Shown piece after piece: positions 43,432 through 54,365 of a stretch of 64,000 bases of DNA. Both the position numbers and the translations under genes were made by a program. The DNA comes from Lycorma delicatula (taxonomy: Eukaryota; Arthropoda; Insecta; Hemiptera; Fulgoridae): NCBI RefSeq assembly GCF_047948215.1, contig NC_134455.1, forward strand, positions 350,515,991-350,579,990, read 5' to 3'. Positions within the stretch are counted from its first letter, which is position 1. Each line of letters begins with the position of its first letter. The notes under the pieces are model-generated. The model was not told the DNA's origin and made no database searches. It saw only the letters and a program-made list of their open reading frames with translations.

Positions 43432-44095
43432 TTAAAATCTATTTAATTTTTTGAAGCCGAATGGCTTCGACGGCACGTGGCACTTAATAACCTTGTAGTA
43501 GCCCTGAGAAGGGCCGTTTTTTACGTTAGCTCTGAGAAGAGCTGTTGGTTCCGGAAGCTGGTCTCCGGCGAAGTTGGGGAGTTGCGGCTCATCCATTGAA
43601 ATCAGACCGGGCTTCCTCTCAGCGGCAGTTGGGTCCCCACCATACCGTGGCAGTGGTGGCCCGCAGTGTCGGGTCGACGTCGGTCGTCTTTCGCCGGCGC
43701 GGCCAAGGCGGTTCTTCCCGAGCGATCCCACGCTGGGCCGGCTCCTGTTGCTGAGTCCGCCGGCTAGAGCGATTGAAGCTCAGCGAGCTGGAGCGGAAAG
43801 ATAGCGTCCGCGTCCATCGTCTCCCTCGGCGGGATGGCCAGGCCTGCTCCTCCGGTGGGGATGTTGGCATCCGCCGGGAGGTCCCACGTTGAGGCAGCCA
43901 GGGATCTTCTTCTTCTTCTTCTTCTGCTTGGTCTTCTCCAGGTGATGGTCGACGATGAATTAAAAATTCACTCTCGTTCACGTTTTTTCATTGGAACCTG
44001 AGAGTGGTGGGGGAGGCAGCACCGCTATGGTGGGAGAATTGCGCGGCGGGAGTGACGCTAGTATCAGCGCGTACGTATATTGTATTCCAGCTGAC
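43432..44095 (-). other. GC-rich island with an unrecognised minus-strand frame
   Basis: About 650 bases of markedly higher GC with many CpG, unlike anything around except the R1-type LINE 3' end. The minus-strand frame ending at 43432 (99 codons) finishes with GLISMDEPQLPNFAGDQLPE, ALLRANVKNGPSQGYYKVIK and CHVPSKPFGFKKLNRF. An overlapping minus-strand frame at 43619-43981 (120 codons) is rich in Glu, Arg, Pro and Ser and includes a run of six Glu. I do not recognise the protein. Candidates are the first exon of a host gene, a LINE or LTR-element ORF1/gag start with its GC-rich leader, or a pseudogene with a frame change near 43.7 kb. No clear splice donor follows the NRF end. Confidence 0.45.
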
Positions 44096-45220
44096 ATCTG
44101 AGATGCTACCGTTGTCGTCCGCCGATATTAAATTAGGCATATATGTATTAACAGTCTATATGTTTTGATTTTAGTAAAAATCCTTACGTTTGAATTAATT
44201 TTTTGTAGACTTTATTCGTTCAATTTACTCATAATTTTTTTAACTTTTGTATAAAACGTTTACGTGTTTAGAGCCTATTTTAAAAAGTTATTTTACGCAA
44301 AACATAAAATAGTTCGTTTTTCAACCCCAATCTTTTGTATTTTCCCCAGATTTATGGAAAACAGCTAAAAATGTACTTTTGGGTTCTATTTTTTCAATAC
44401 CTCAAATAAAATTTAACATAAAAACCTAAATTTATGCCTTAATTTTGGTCTCAAAAATTACCGTCTGGCTTACTTTTACTAAAGGAATAGAAATCATGAA
44501 GAAATCTCACACCAGCCGACATTTGGTAACGAAGCGATTCCGAATATATGTTAATAATTATAAAATTTCTTCTTTATTTCCACCTGCAGAATGTTCTGAT
44601 AGTTTTTTGCATTCTTCGTGAATCACTCAGTGTAAGTTAAACTTTAAAAATAAATTAAAAGATCTAAGAAAAGCATTTTTTTTTTATTTCAGAATAAGAA
44701 GATTAAAATTTAATGGATTAAAATGGTCATTTATTACCCACCACAAGTGAAAATTGTTCATTTTTTATAGATTGCCAATAAAGAACTAAACAAAGTAAAA
44801 ATGGGATATTTATTATTAATTACATTGAGAAAAATTGAGCTAAGTTTATGAGTAAAAAAAGAGTCTCAGTGGTGTACTTCCAGTGGTTTATGAAAAGTGT
44901 AATAAGGGCCTTTCTCGTAAGCCGAAAGTATGGTGTTCAGTTATACACCTGTAATAAGAGTTTAGTTGTACCGGAGCTTTAAGAGACGCCTATTTATCTA
45001 TAACAGTGTGAAACTAATTAAAACATTTCTTGAAAATATTAAAAATTCGTTGAATCACCTTAAAGATCACCATTAAGGTCTAGTTAATTATATTTTTATA
45101 TTTATAGATAAATAAATTAGTAAAAATCTAAAACTGAAAGATTATTTGCGATGAAAGAATATTTACGGGCTTTAACTAAGTTTATAATTAAACAAAAATT
45201 ATGTTTTTTTTTTTTAAATA
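44096..45220. other. AT-rich noncoding DNA
   Basis: About 1.1 kb without recognised features. Confidence 0.55.
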
Positions 45221-45559
45221 ATGAGTTCGTATCCTAGCCGAATCGGAAGGACATTGAGGGTAGAAATATGGGAAGAAGATGGACGCTCCAACCGTCTCGG
45301 CTTTCTCTCTCGGATCAGTAGCCTCATGTTCTATCACCATGCCATCTGGTCAGTAGCAAGAAATACCATGGTCGGTTGTTCCAAAGTATTATCGTCAAAT
45401 TTCTCATTAAATAGGGCACCAAATTTTCCAAAATTTTTACTAGACTGCGCAGTTTAGGGATATGACTGTTACGTACTCAAAAGTCTACTCGACCGACAAA
45501 TTTAAAAGAGAGCTAAATCTGTAGAAAAAGAGAGTCACAATAGGCATGCATCAAAGAAT
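45221..45559. other. Mixed-composition segment, unassigned
   Basis: A 78-codon plus frame (45221-45457) has no domain. It precedes a mariner-like fragment and may be part of an older transposon. Confidence 0.35.
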
Positions 45560-45755
45560 AAATCTGACCGATGAAAATATTCGATCGATTTTTCATCAAA
45601 TTGAAGATATATCAAAACTGTTATACGGTCGATGAAATCGGTATTTCCCATTCCATTATCGTAAAGCACCTTGAATTTCGAAAATTCTGTGCGAGATTGG
45701 TTCAAGAAGTTGGATTTAAGATTACAAACCGGAAATTTGCCACAGGTTGCTGAAT
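45560..45755 (+). pseudogene. Mariner-type transposase, N-terminal helix-turn-helix fragment
   Basis: The frame from 45571 gives YTVDEIGISHSIIVKHLEF then RKFCARLVQEV. In mariner transposases the second DNA-binding helix reads like 'hDEIAxxvGISxGSVxxIlh.hLg.rKvcaRWVPr', so this is that region, decayed. It ends at a stop at 45753, and no catalytic domain follows directly. Confidence 0.55.
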
Positions 45756-45886
45756 TGTTTTTGACGACAGAGAAATAATTTTTACTACGAACAATTACAT
45801 GTTATGAGACATAGGTCCATCTATTTCTACTCCCGATTAGAAATCGGGGAGTATAGAGTAGCGTAGAAGTGAAAAATCTTGATATA

Positions 45887-47101
45887 AAGAATTTCCCAAA
45901 ATGAATTGATATTTTTAATTTGCCTCCATTTTTTCAGAGTAAAGATTTTTATATGATGTTATCTGTGAATATTGAGGTTAAATTTTGGAAAAGTACACAC
46001 TTGAACAACGCGTAGAAATTGTAAAAATTAATCTTAAAATAGTGAAAATTTTATGAAAACTGTTTGCAAATATCGTACTATTTTTGTCATCAGAACACAC
46101 CTTCTCGTAACACTGCGGTAAATTTAATCAATAAATTTTAGTCTACTAATTCAGTTCTAATCAAAAAAAGAGTGGCCATCCTCATATAGCTCGTTCGAAA
46201 GAAATCATAGCCGGTGTTAATGAAAGAGTTGAAAAAATCCTTCCATATTAATACGTCATCGCAGTCAACAAGTAAGCAACAGAAACTCTTTTCAATGAAT
46301 ATGGAAGAAAGATTTACATTAGCTCGCTTATAAAATTCAATTAATACAAGCACTGAAACCACTAGATCAAGCAAGTCGTCGGGGGTTTGCAAATTGATTT
46401 TTGGAAAATCAACAAGTTGAACGATTTTCGAAAAAAATCATCTTTAGCGATGAGATACATCTTTTTCTTACCGACTTTATCAATAAATAAAATTGTCCAA
46501 TTTGGAGATTAGGAAATCCAAAAAAGATTGAAGACTTTATTTCTTCGAAAATGAGAATGGAGTTGTTACCGGCAATGGAGTTTGATATCGTGAGATGATT
46601 TCAAACTTATTATAGTTTAAAATTAATGATATGAATATGAAAGTCATATGGTTTCAATAAGACGGTGCAGCATGCTACACTTTCAATGAAACCAAGTAGT
46701 TATTGTTAAAAAAAATTTTAATGGTCGAGTTATCTCCCAGTTAGGTGATGCGAATTGGCTGCCTAAATCATGTGACTTGACACCGTTGGATTTTTTTCTT
46801 TGGGCTAATCTTAATGATAAAGTGTACTTACATAAACCACAAATAATTGAGATCCTTCTCAATGTAGTGTCGAAGTAATTCGACTCTACATTGCCGACAT
46901 TTCCCAGCAATTATGACAACATATTTTGGAAAATTTTATCAAAAGAGTGAATATGTGCATCCAAGGCCGGGACGCTCAGATGTTTTATATGTTGTGACTT
47001 CCATGTCACAACTTTCTAATAAAGCAAAAATATTATCAATTATCAAATAAAAATGTGTTTTATTAAGAAATTAAAATGTCAGCTCACTTTGGGACATTCT
47101 T
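45887..47101 (+). mobile_element. Mariner-like transposon, complete ends, decayed
   Basis: Inverted ends of about 35 bases: AAGAATTTCCCAAAATGAAT on the left, and AAGAATGTCCCAAAGTGAGC as the reverse complement of the right. Both are flanked by TA at 45885-45886 and 47102-47103, the target duplication of the Tc1/mariner superfamily. The 1215 bp length fits a one-gene mariner-like element. The transposase inside is a pseudogene. Confidence 0.88.
45984..46985 (+). pseudogene. Mariner-like DDE transposase, many stops
   Basis: Begins MEKYTLEQRVEIVKI, the helix-turn-helix start usual for this arthropod transposase family. Catalytic-domain text follows in pieces: EKIIFSDEIHLFL near 46430 (first Asp of the triad in FSDE), FINK then NCPIWRLGNP, a decayed FQQDGA counterpart (FNKTVQHATLS) near 46650, a stretch corresponding to CDLTPLDFFLWG near 46775-46805, and IADISQQL...ENFIKRVNMCI near the end. 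Stops and frameshifts occur throughout. Family length is usually about 340-400 residues, consistent with the span. It is dead. Confidence 0.85.
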
Positions 47102-47149
47102 TATAAAGATGAAAATGCGACTATCAGCTGGAAAAGTCTTCGCAACCGT

Positions 47150-47560
47150 CATTTCAGATCGGTACAGAATATTGCTTTGATTTTCTCCACAAATGTCACC
47201 CGATGAATGCTGCGTACTACTGTCAGCTCATATACAAAGTCGCCCTCAAACGATCAGGTCTTAGACGAACAGAGATGTAATCTTCCTTTACGAAAACCCC
47301 AGGTCATAGACGTTGGCACCCGGGATAAACTGGATGGAATTTAGTGGGAAACATCAGAACATCCCTCATACAATCTATATTTATCCCTCTGTGATTGTTT
47401 TTTGTTTGGGTCATTAAAGCAGGAACTGATAGAAATTCCAGAGTAATAACTTACTAGAGGAGTTCGTGTACAACTGGCTCTTGACAAGTCTTCAAATTTT
47501 CCCCGCACGTTGTGAAAAATGTGTAGAACTTTAGGGAGACTAATGAATCAATAAATACGT
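47150..47560 (+). pseudogene. Mariner-type transposase, C-terminal remnant
   Basis: Read in two frames, SEHPSYNLYLSLCDCFLFGSLKQELIEIPE near 47358-47440 matches the hPpYSPDLaPcDyhLFgplK block of mariner transposases, including its last catalytic Asp. Next comes VRVQLALDKSSNFPRTL with KCVELRET-type text, the closing helices. No inverted ends were identified, and it abuts the previous element. Confidence 0.62.
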
Positions 47561-47965
47561 TCCGTATTTTCATTTTCTACTAATTAATGTTAAAAATAAA
47601 AGTCCAGTTTATATTTGAGTGATCTTGTAGTTTTTTCTTTTATTTTTGGACAGAATTGATGTACTTGATAATTAAAATTATTACAGCTTAAGAAACGTAT
47701 ACTATCTTAAGAAATCGTTTAAACAATTTTAAAAAATTAAAATGTAACAATTAATAACGGATCTGTTTGTATTTATAGACAAATTGTTTATACTGATACT
47801 GTAGTTTACCTACATACGGTTACAGCAATTAACACTGAAACTCTAGTTGTTTGTTTATTCTATCGTGCTGATGTTGCTATATATACACCATTATTTAGAC
47901 TGATAATTAATTTACTGTCAGTTAAAGATAAATACAATATTTTTTAAATCCTAACATTTTTTTTA
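47561..47965. other. AT-rich noncoding DNA
   Basis: Nothing recognised. Confidence 0.5.
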
Positions 47966-48840
47966 AAAGCTTTTATTTAACTCGCTTTAGGAATAATCAA
48001 ATCTTGCATTAGCTATATCTTTTGATCTATCGTACGAAAATAAATGAAATTTGGTACACGTATGTAACGTCGATGACAATACAGCACTACGGTGTCGGAA
48101 TTTGATATGAACTCCCCACCAACCACACACTACCCCTACGCTAAATTCATGCATGTTGCTTAAAATGTTTATTTCTCATCAACTATCGTATGAGAATGAT
48201 TGAAATTTGGTACACGTATGTAACTTCGATGTGTAAAAGTAAATATTTTTACTTTTTAGTCTTAATAAACAAACTTGAACAAACAATAATATTCAGATAT
48301 AAATATTATTAAGAAAATTTTTTTTTGATGTAAAAAGTTTATTATTCATTAAGGACTAAAAAGTAAAAAATACATAAAAAATTACAAAAATATATTTGAT
48401 TAGATATAATTTTTTTTTAAAAAAAAAAGCTTTTATTTAACTAATATTAATATTAACATTAATAAAAAAGGAAACAAATTAGAAAACTCCTCTAAAAAGT
48501 AAAAAATAAAAATTAAATCAAATTGAGAATTTTAAACAAAAATATATAATATATTAACAAATATAAAAATGCATTGAAAAGTAAAAAATAAATTATATAA
48601 ATGTCTAATAAATAACCAATAAATAAATGTAATAATTATTAAATTTTAAAATTAAAAGTAATGAAAATATTTAGTTAAATAAAAGCGTGGCGCTTTTGAG
48701 AGGGTTTTTCTAATTTGTTTCCTTTTTTTATTAATGTTAATATTAATATTAGTTAAATAAAAGCTTTATAAAAATTATTTTTTTATATGTAATCAAATAT
48801 ATTTTTGTAATTTTTTATGTTTTTTTGTATTTTTATTTTT
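47966..48840. repeat. Family N: nested inverted-repeat elements
   Basis: The end motif AAGCTTTTATTTAACT occurs at 47969 and 48429 on the plus strand. Its reverse complement AGTTAAATAAAAGC occurs at about 48674 and 48753. An inner inverted pair, about 48356-48497 against 48701-48835, shares AACTAATATTAATATTAACA and GGAAACAAATTAGAAAA. At the left, two related 55-60 base segments (about 48021 and 48178) each hold GAAATTTGGTACACGTATGTAAC. No protein frame. The structure fits MITE-like elements nested or partly duplicated. Confidence 0.65.
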
Positions 48841-49244
48841 TGCATTTTTTTAATACTAAATTTTTATGAAAAAGTTTCTTACAGACGAATGTGAACATTT
48901 TTACCAGTTTTTGTTTTCCATTCCTCTTATTTCACGCATGTATTATAAATAGATAAAAATATACCAGTCTACTTTGATTATTTTATAGTTTAATAATAAT
49001 ATTTAAATTTAATTTGATGGTTTTTAAAACCAGTTACCAGATCGATAGATGGATCTGCACAAAACAAAACGCTGAGGCTTAATAAATTATTAAATACGAG
49101 TAATAAGAGGATTGAAAATATTTTTCTCTTTTTTCTTAACATTAAAACGCTATCTTGGGAGCAGAATATGAATTAAATATAATAGTATTATCAAAAAGAT
49201 TTTCATACAGTAAAAAGATGCAAAAATAAATATATATTTTATTT
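48841..49244. other. AT-rich noncoding DNA
   Basis: Nothing recognised. Confidence 0.5.
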
Positions 49245-49480
49245 TGATCAGTACATAATAATAAATATATTATATACATATATAACGTCAGGAATGGGTA
49301 GATGAGCTACTTCAACAACAAAAGAAACAACTGCTTCAGTATTTTCTTGCATGAATAAAGATAAATCGTGATAAAACCATGATCAGATCAACTTTCTGAT
49401 GGTAAAGATATAGGTAGATAAGTAAAATAAATTTTAAAAAAATACAATGAAATTGTAAACTGTACGGTAAGAGTCTCGCA
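49245..49480 (+). repeat. Family H dispersed repeat
   Basis: Starts TTTTGATCAGTACATAATAA and contains GGTAGATGAGCTACTTCAAC, CAGTATTTTCTTGCATGAAT and AAAACCATGATCAGATCAAC. Confidence 0.6.
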
Positions 49481-49794
49481 GATATCATTTCTTCCGCTCA
49501 AAAAGAAAAATTTCTGTAACATATAAAACTGTTTTTAACAAAAAGATACTGATCTCAAAAAAAGTAAGACACTACATTTCTATTATCAAACTCTGTTATT
49601 AATTTAGAATTTTCTTTTTAAAAAAACCATTTTAAATATATGCAATAGACAATAGATATACAATAATAGATAAAACGGTGTTTAAGCGTTCCATATAATA
49701 AGCAAAAAAAGAAAAATTTGTTACGAAACTCTTACCGGCCCGATTTCATTTATATGTAATACATATCACATTTATAGAAATAATAGAATTCTTA
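49481..49794. other. AT-rich noncoding DNA
   Basis: Nothing recognised. Confidence 0.5.
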
Positions 49795-51080
49795 TGATCA
49801 ATCGCTTCCTCACCTGCACTGCGCAGTAATTCTACAGGTATTCCATCTATTCCAGGAGCCTTTCTGTCATTTAAATCTTTTAATGCTCTCTTAAATTCAG
49901 ATCTCAGTATTGTTTCTCCCATTTCATCCTCCTCAACTTCCTCTTCTTCCTCTATAACACCATTTTCTAATTCATTTCCTCCAGTGGAATATACTCTTCA
50001 ATATATTCCACCCATCTATCGACTTTACCTTTCGTATTATATATTGGTGTACCATCTTTGTTTAACACATTATTAGATTTTAATTTATGTACCCCAAAAT
50101 TTTCCTTAACTTTCCTGTATGCTCCGTCTATTTTACCAATGTTCATTTCTCTGTCCACTTCTAAACACTTTTCTTTAATCCACTCTTCTTTCGCTAGTTT
50201 GCACTTCCTGTTTATAGCATTTCTTAATTGTCGATAGTTCCTTTTACTTCCTTCATCACTAGCATTCTTATATTTTCTCCATTCATCCATCATCTGCAAT
50301 ATATCGTCTGAAATCCAAGGTTTTCTACCAGTTCTCTTTATTCCGCCTAAGTTTGCTTCTGCTGATTTAAGAATTTCCTTTTTAACATTCACTCATTCTT
50401 CTTCTACATTTTCTACCTTATCTTTTTTACTCAGACCTCTTGCGATGTCCTCCTCAAAAATCTTCTTTACCTCCTCTTCCTCAAGCTTCTCTAGATTCTA
50501 CCGATTCATCTGACACCTTTTCTTCAGGTTTTTAAACTCCAATCTACATTTCATTATCACCAAATTATGGTCGCTATCAATGTCTGCTCCAGGGTAAGTT
50601 TTGCAGTCAACGAGTTGATTTCTAAATCTTTGTTTAACCATGATATAATCTATCTGATACCTTGCAGTATCGCCTGGCTTTTTCCAAGTGTATATTCTTC
50701 TATTATGATTTTTAAATTGGGTGTTGGCAATTTCTAAATTATACTTCGTGCAAAACTCTATAAGTCGGTCCCCTCTTTCATTCCTTTTGCCCAGCCCGTA
50801 TTCACCCACTATATTTCCTTCCTTGCCTTTTCCAATGCTTGCATTCCAATCTCCAACTATTATTAAATTTTCATCTCCTTTTACGTGTTTAATTGCTTCA
50901 TCAATCTCTTCGTATACACACTCTACCTCATCATCATCATGGGCGATTGTAGGCATATAGACGTTAACAATCGTTGTCGGTTTAGGTTTTGAGTTTATCC
51001 TTATTGCAATGATTCTATCGCTATGCGTTTTGAAATACTCTACTCTCTTCCCTATCTTCTTGTTCATTATGAAACCTACT
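49795..51080 (-). mobile_element. RTE-like LINE internal fragment (endonuclease to start of RT)
   Basis: Minus-strand LINE piece that starts inside the endonuclease (about 51080) and stops inside the first RT block (about 49795). Both ends are cut off, with no tail or visible target duplication. The three coding segments below belong to one ORF2 broken by a few mutations; the linker between endonuclease and RT is largely intact, so decay is moderate. Confidence 0.87.
49797..50497 (-). pseudogene. RTE-like LINE linker and first RT block
   Basis: Continues from the endonuclease. A 141-codon frame (49967-50392) holds RTGRKPWISDDILQMMDEW, NYRQLRNAINRKCKLAKEEW, GAYRKVKENFGVHKLKSNN and DGTPIYNTKGKVDRWVEYI, the conserved linker of RTE ORF2. 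After a stop the next frame reads SEFKRALKDLNDRKAPGIDG and IPVELLRSAGEEAI, the RT domain entry (KAPGxDGIPxELL). The rest of the RT is missing. Frames join across at least two stops. Confidence 0.88.
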
Positions 51081-51166
51081 ATCAGTATAGTTTTGTTAAA
51101 AATAGTTTTATTTATATTACAGAAATTGTGGTTTTTTGAGCGTAAGAAGTGATATTTGCGAGACAC
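50498..51166 (-). pseudogene. RTE-like LINE apurinic-type endonuclease, C-terminal half
   Basis: 222-codon open frame; roughly the first 28 codons come from flanking AT-rich DNA. LINE homology starts at VGFIMNKKIGKRVEYF. Residues 103-110 VGDWNASI hold the Asp/Asn pair of the AP-endonuclease fold. Residues 159-175 YTWKKPGDTARYQIDYI form the RIDYI block, and residues 197-200 DSDH are the catalytic SDH signature. The N-terminal metal-binding part of the domain is absent. The sequence resembles the protein often annotated in insects as craniofacial development protein 2-like, which is really an RTE-type ORF2. Confidence 0.9.
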
Positions 51167-51904
51167 TTATCGTACGATTTACAATATCATTGAATTTTAT
51201 TTTGGATATCAATGCGTTTTGTTAGATTATTTTTGTTATTTTTTTATGAATTACTGATTGTTATCTTATGGATTTATTATTAAAATTTATTGCCTTAGAA
51301 CAAACAAATTAAATTTCACGACCAATTTTTTTTTTTGTAGGTAGTCATATCATTCACTTCATATCATATTTTTTCTTTTTAATAAAACTAGAATAATCTC
51401 TTGTAAACTAATACTTTTATTTATTTTTTTAAAGAAGGGATGGGAATTAAAAAAATTGTTTCATCTTCAGTATTTTCATTTACATAACAGCATGTGCTAT
51501 TAAAATAAACTGTAGTATATTTTCTTTTAAATTTTATTATTTCAAGTACATTATCAAATTTTTGTACGCTATTTAGTACTACCAAGTACTGCTACGGCGC
51601 GATTCATAAAGGTACATTAAAAAAATGAATAAAATGACATATTCGAGTCCCGCGATTCATCAAATGGGGAAAAAAACATTGTCTAACAAAATCCGAGGTA
51701 TTTTTTGAAAGTATTCTTTATTACTAATCTAATTGAACTGAAATACAATGTATTCACGCTTATTTTCTTTTTCCCCATTATCATTTCACTGTTAAGGTTA
51801 CGTCATGTTTAGAACTGTAAACTTAGTTCGTTGACTTCTTCGGCTCTTACCGACGAAATTCTAACGAAATCCGTGATACAGATATGATTAAAGGTAAAAC
51901 AAAT
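51081..51904. other. AT-rich noncoding DNA
   Basis: Nothing recognised. Confidence 0.5.
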
Positions 51905-52745
51905 ATAGAGTAAATTTCGGTTAATAGGATCATCGGTTATTTAGGGTAGCCGTTTAATTGGGGGGGGGGGGGGGATTTGTAAAACAGAAACATAAAGGTG
52001 TAATTCACATAAAATTACGCCGGCTTAATCGCCAAAAAATGCCGCTTATAAGGCTCACTAGTACCTATAGTTTGTTTATTTTACTCGTAAAATAAAGCAA
52101 TTAAATTAGTTAGATAGATTGTTTAACCGTTGTTTAAACGCTACAGCGAGAGAGGTTAATTCTCCTTAACAATTGGGAGAAAACGTTGTTAAGTTCATGA
52201 AACAGTACGTAATTATTTCATATTTAGTGGAAGTGGTGTGAGTTCGACCACACATGTCAGTAGACGTGTCTATTTATTGCAGGCAATTCTATTCATAGCC
52301 GATAGGCGGGAAGAAATAAAAAGTAACACCCTCGGAGATTGCTTTACCGAATGTGGTTTAAAGTCAATGCCGACGAAGATGCTGAAATAATCGATGACGA
52401 GGATAATGTTAACACTTTTTTTGAAGCAGCTGGTTCAAAATTTTGAAGCGTTTCAAAAATTGAAAAAACATAGACGATAAAAATAAAACTGGTGTTGACG
52501 AAATAACCAAGAAAATTGTTCAGAAACTGGACGAACATGAAGATGATGGAGAGGAACCCAAAATCAAACGCGTACCTACATAAGATGTAAAGCAATTCAT
52601 TGAGGCGGACTTCAGCAATATTTTTTGCAAGAAAACAATGAAGAATGCCGGCTAGCAGAACTGAGAGTCTATGCCAAATTTGTAAAACGTTAGGTACAAT
52701 GAAAGGGAAACAAAAGAGCAAAATACAGGAATTTATTCAAGACTT
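51905..52745 (+). pseudogene. Pogo/Tigger-type transposase, C-terminal remnant
   Basis: At 52354-52400 the frame gives KVNADEDAEIIDDEDNVN, the acidic stretch that follows the DDE domain in pogo/CENP-B-type transposases. After shifts it reads QQYFLQENNEECRLAELRVY then AKFVKR, and finally KGKQKSKIQEFI, the QSKITDFF-type closing motif. The block at 51920-52050 (ATAGGATCATCGGTTATTTA, GGGTAGCCGTTTAATTGGGG, ATGCCGCTTATAAGG) resembles the repeated motifs common near pogo ends. The catalytic core is missing. Confidence 0.55.
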
Positions 52746-53570
52746 TTAATCAAGTAAGAGTCATTAAAGTTCATATTATTGCATTTTATTGACTATAAAA
52801 GCTTATCAACTTTTTTTTTCAATGGTTTTCTTATGTTCGAAATCTTGTATACATAAAATTTAGGAATTGAAATTTGACACACTTCCCGTTATCCAATCAA
52901 GCTGAAATTTTGCATACAAATTTGGTTCTGGTGATAATATAATGTAGCGTATTAATATCATTCTAAATCCAACCTGGCGGACATTATTTAATATCATTCT
53001 AAATTCAATATGGCGGATATTGTGAAAACATATTTTTTTGTTTACATACGGATAACAAATTATATGTTTCGGTAATTAAGAGTTTGTTGTGGTAGTGAAA
53101 CGATTTCATTACAATAACAAAATGGATTTGTTACTATAACCTATCGTTACTGTAAGCTATCTAATTTTGTTACGATAAACCGATTTGTTTATCGTAAATA
53201 GATTAATTTTTTTCTATAACAAAATCATTTGTCATCCCGTTTTTTGTTATTTTAACAAAACCATTTTTCTTCGTGTGAGAATAGTAAAGATTCTCGTGGG
53301 ACGAAAAATGAAACCAAAGAATACAAAACAAAAAGAAACTGCAACACAACGTAAAAAATGGTTGAAGAAAGCACGTCAAAAATTCCATGAAAGCGAGCAA
53401 ATGAAAGTCAAAAGACGAAGTGGTCGAGCGAGAGTTGATTTTTACTTTTTTTTTATGCGGCACTAGTAGAGTTAGATAGAATGAGAAAAATTATAAACCA
53501 ATGTAAATTAATTGTTGGCATTTGAATGAACAATTACGGGCGGGAGACTAAAAAGTAAAAAAATTTTTTT
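52746..53570. other. AT-rich noncoding DNA
   Basis: A small tandem duplication near 52950-53020 repeats ATCATTCTAAATYCAA followed by TGGCGGA. The 93-codon frame at 53185-53466 has a basic patch (KQKETATQRKKWLKKARQK) but no known domain. Confidence 0.45.
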
Positions 53571-53574
53571 TTTT

Positions 53575-54137
53575 GTCTTCAGGCATTTGACTGGTTTGAT
53601 GCAGCTCTCCAAGATTACCTATCTAGTGCTAGTCGTTTCATTTCGGTATACCCCGTTTATCCTACATCCCGAACAATTTGTTTTACATATTTCAAACGTG
53701 GCCTATCTATACAATTTTTTCCTTCTACTTGTCCCTCCAACATTAAAGCGACTATTCCAGGATACCTTAATATGTGGCCTATAAGTCTGTCTCTTCTTTT
53801 AGCTATATTTTTCCAAATGCTTCTTTCTTCATTTATTTGCCGCAACACCTCATCATTTGTCACTTTATCTACCCATGTGATTTTTAACATTCTCATATAC
53901 CACCACATTTCAAAAGTTTCTAATCTTTTCTTCTCAGATATTTCGATCGTCCAAGTTTCACTTCCATGTAAAGCGACGATCCAAACATATACTTTCAAGA
54001 ATCTTTTCCTGACATTTAAATTAATTTTTTATGTATTTCTGACTGAAGGGTCGTTTCGCCTGTGCTATTCGGCATTTTATATCGCTCCTGCTTTGTCCAT
54101 CTTCAGTAATTCTACTACCCAAATAACAAAATTTCTG
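53575..54137 (-). pseudogene. RTE-like LINE, C-terminal end, second copy
   Basis: Read from 54137 on the minus strand: KFCYLGSRITEDGQSRSDIK, CRIAQAKRPFSQK, then (after a deletion) FLKVYVWIVALHGSETWTI, EKKRLETFEMW, VDKVTNDEVLRQINEERSIW, RRDRLIGHILRYPG, LEGQVEGKN and RPRLKYVKQIVRDVG. This is the same family as 18.29-18.84 kb, and it extends farther toward the RT. The CTTCAGGCATTTGACTGG tail follows. It ends directly against a family D fragment on the right. Confidence 0.87.
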
Positions 54138-54365
54138 ATATGACCAACCCATACGACAAGAGATGACCAAAATTTTGGTGGAATTGTAAGAAGATGGAGC
54201 TTGTCGTATGCTAAACATGTGAAACTTTTTTCGCATGCAACCATTGTCATATTGAGTCAATTTGAAGTTTTTCTTAACTTTAAGGTGGAAATCTTTTTTA
54301 TCCCCTACTTAGCATCGGTGAATCTACCTCCGCCTTCGGGCGTGCCTTAAGGAATTTTTTTTTTT
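54138..54365 (+). repeat. Family D element, 3' end only
   Basis: Starts within the family at GATATGACCAACCCATACGA and ends CGCCTTCGGGCGTGCCTTAA followed by a T run. Confidence 0.7.
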
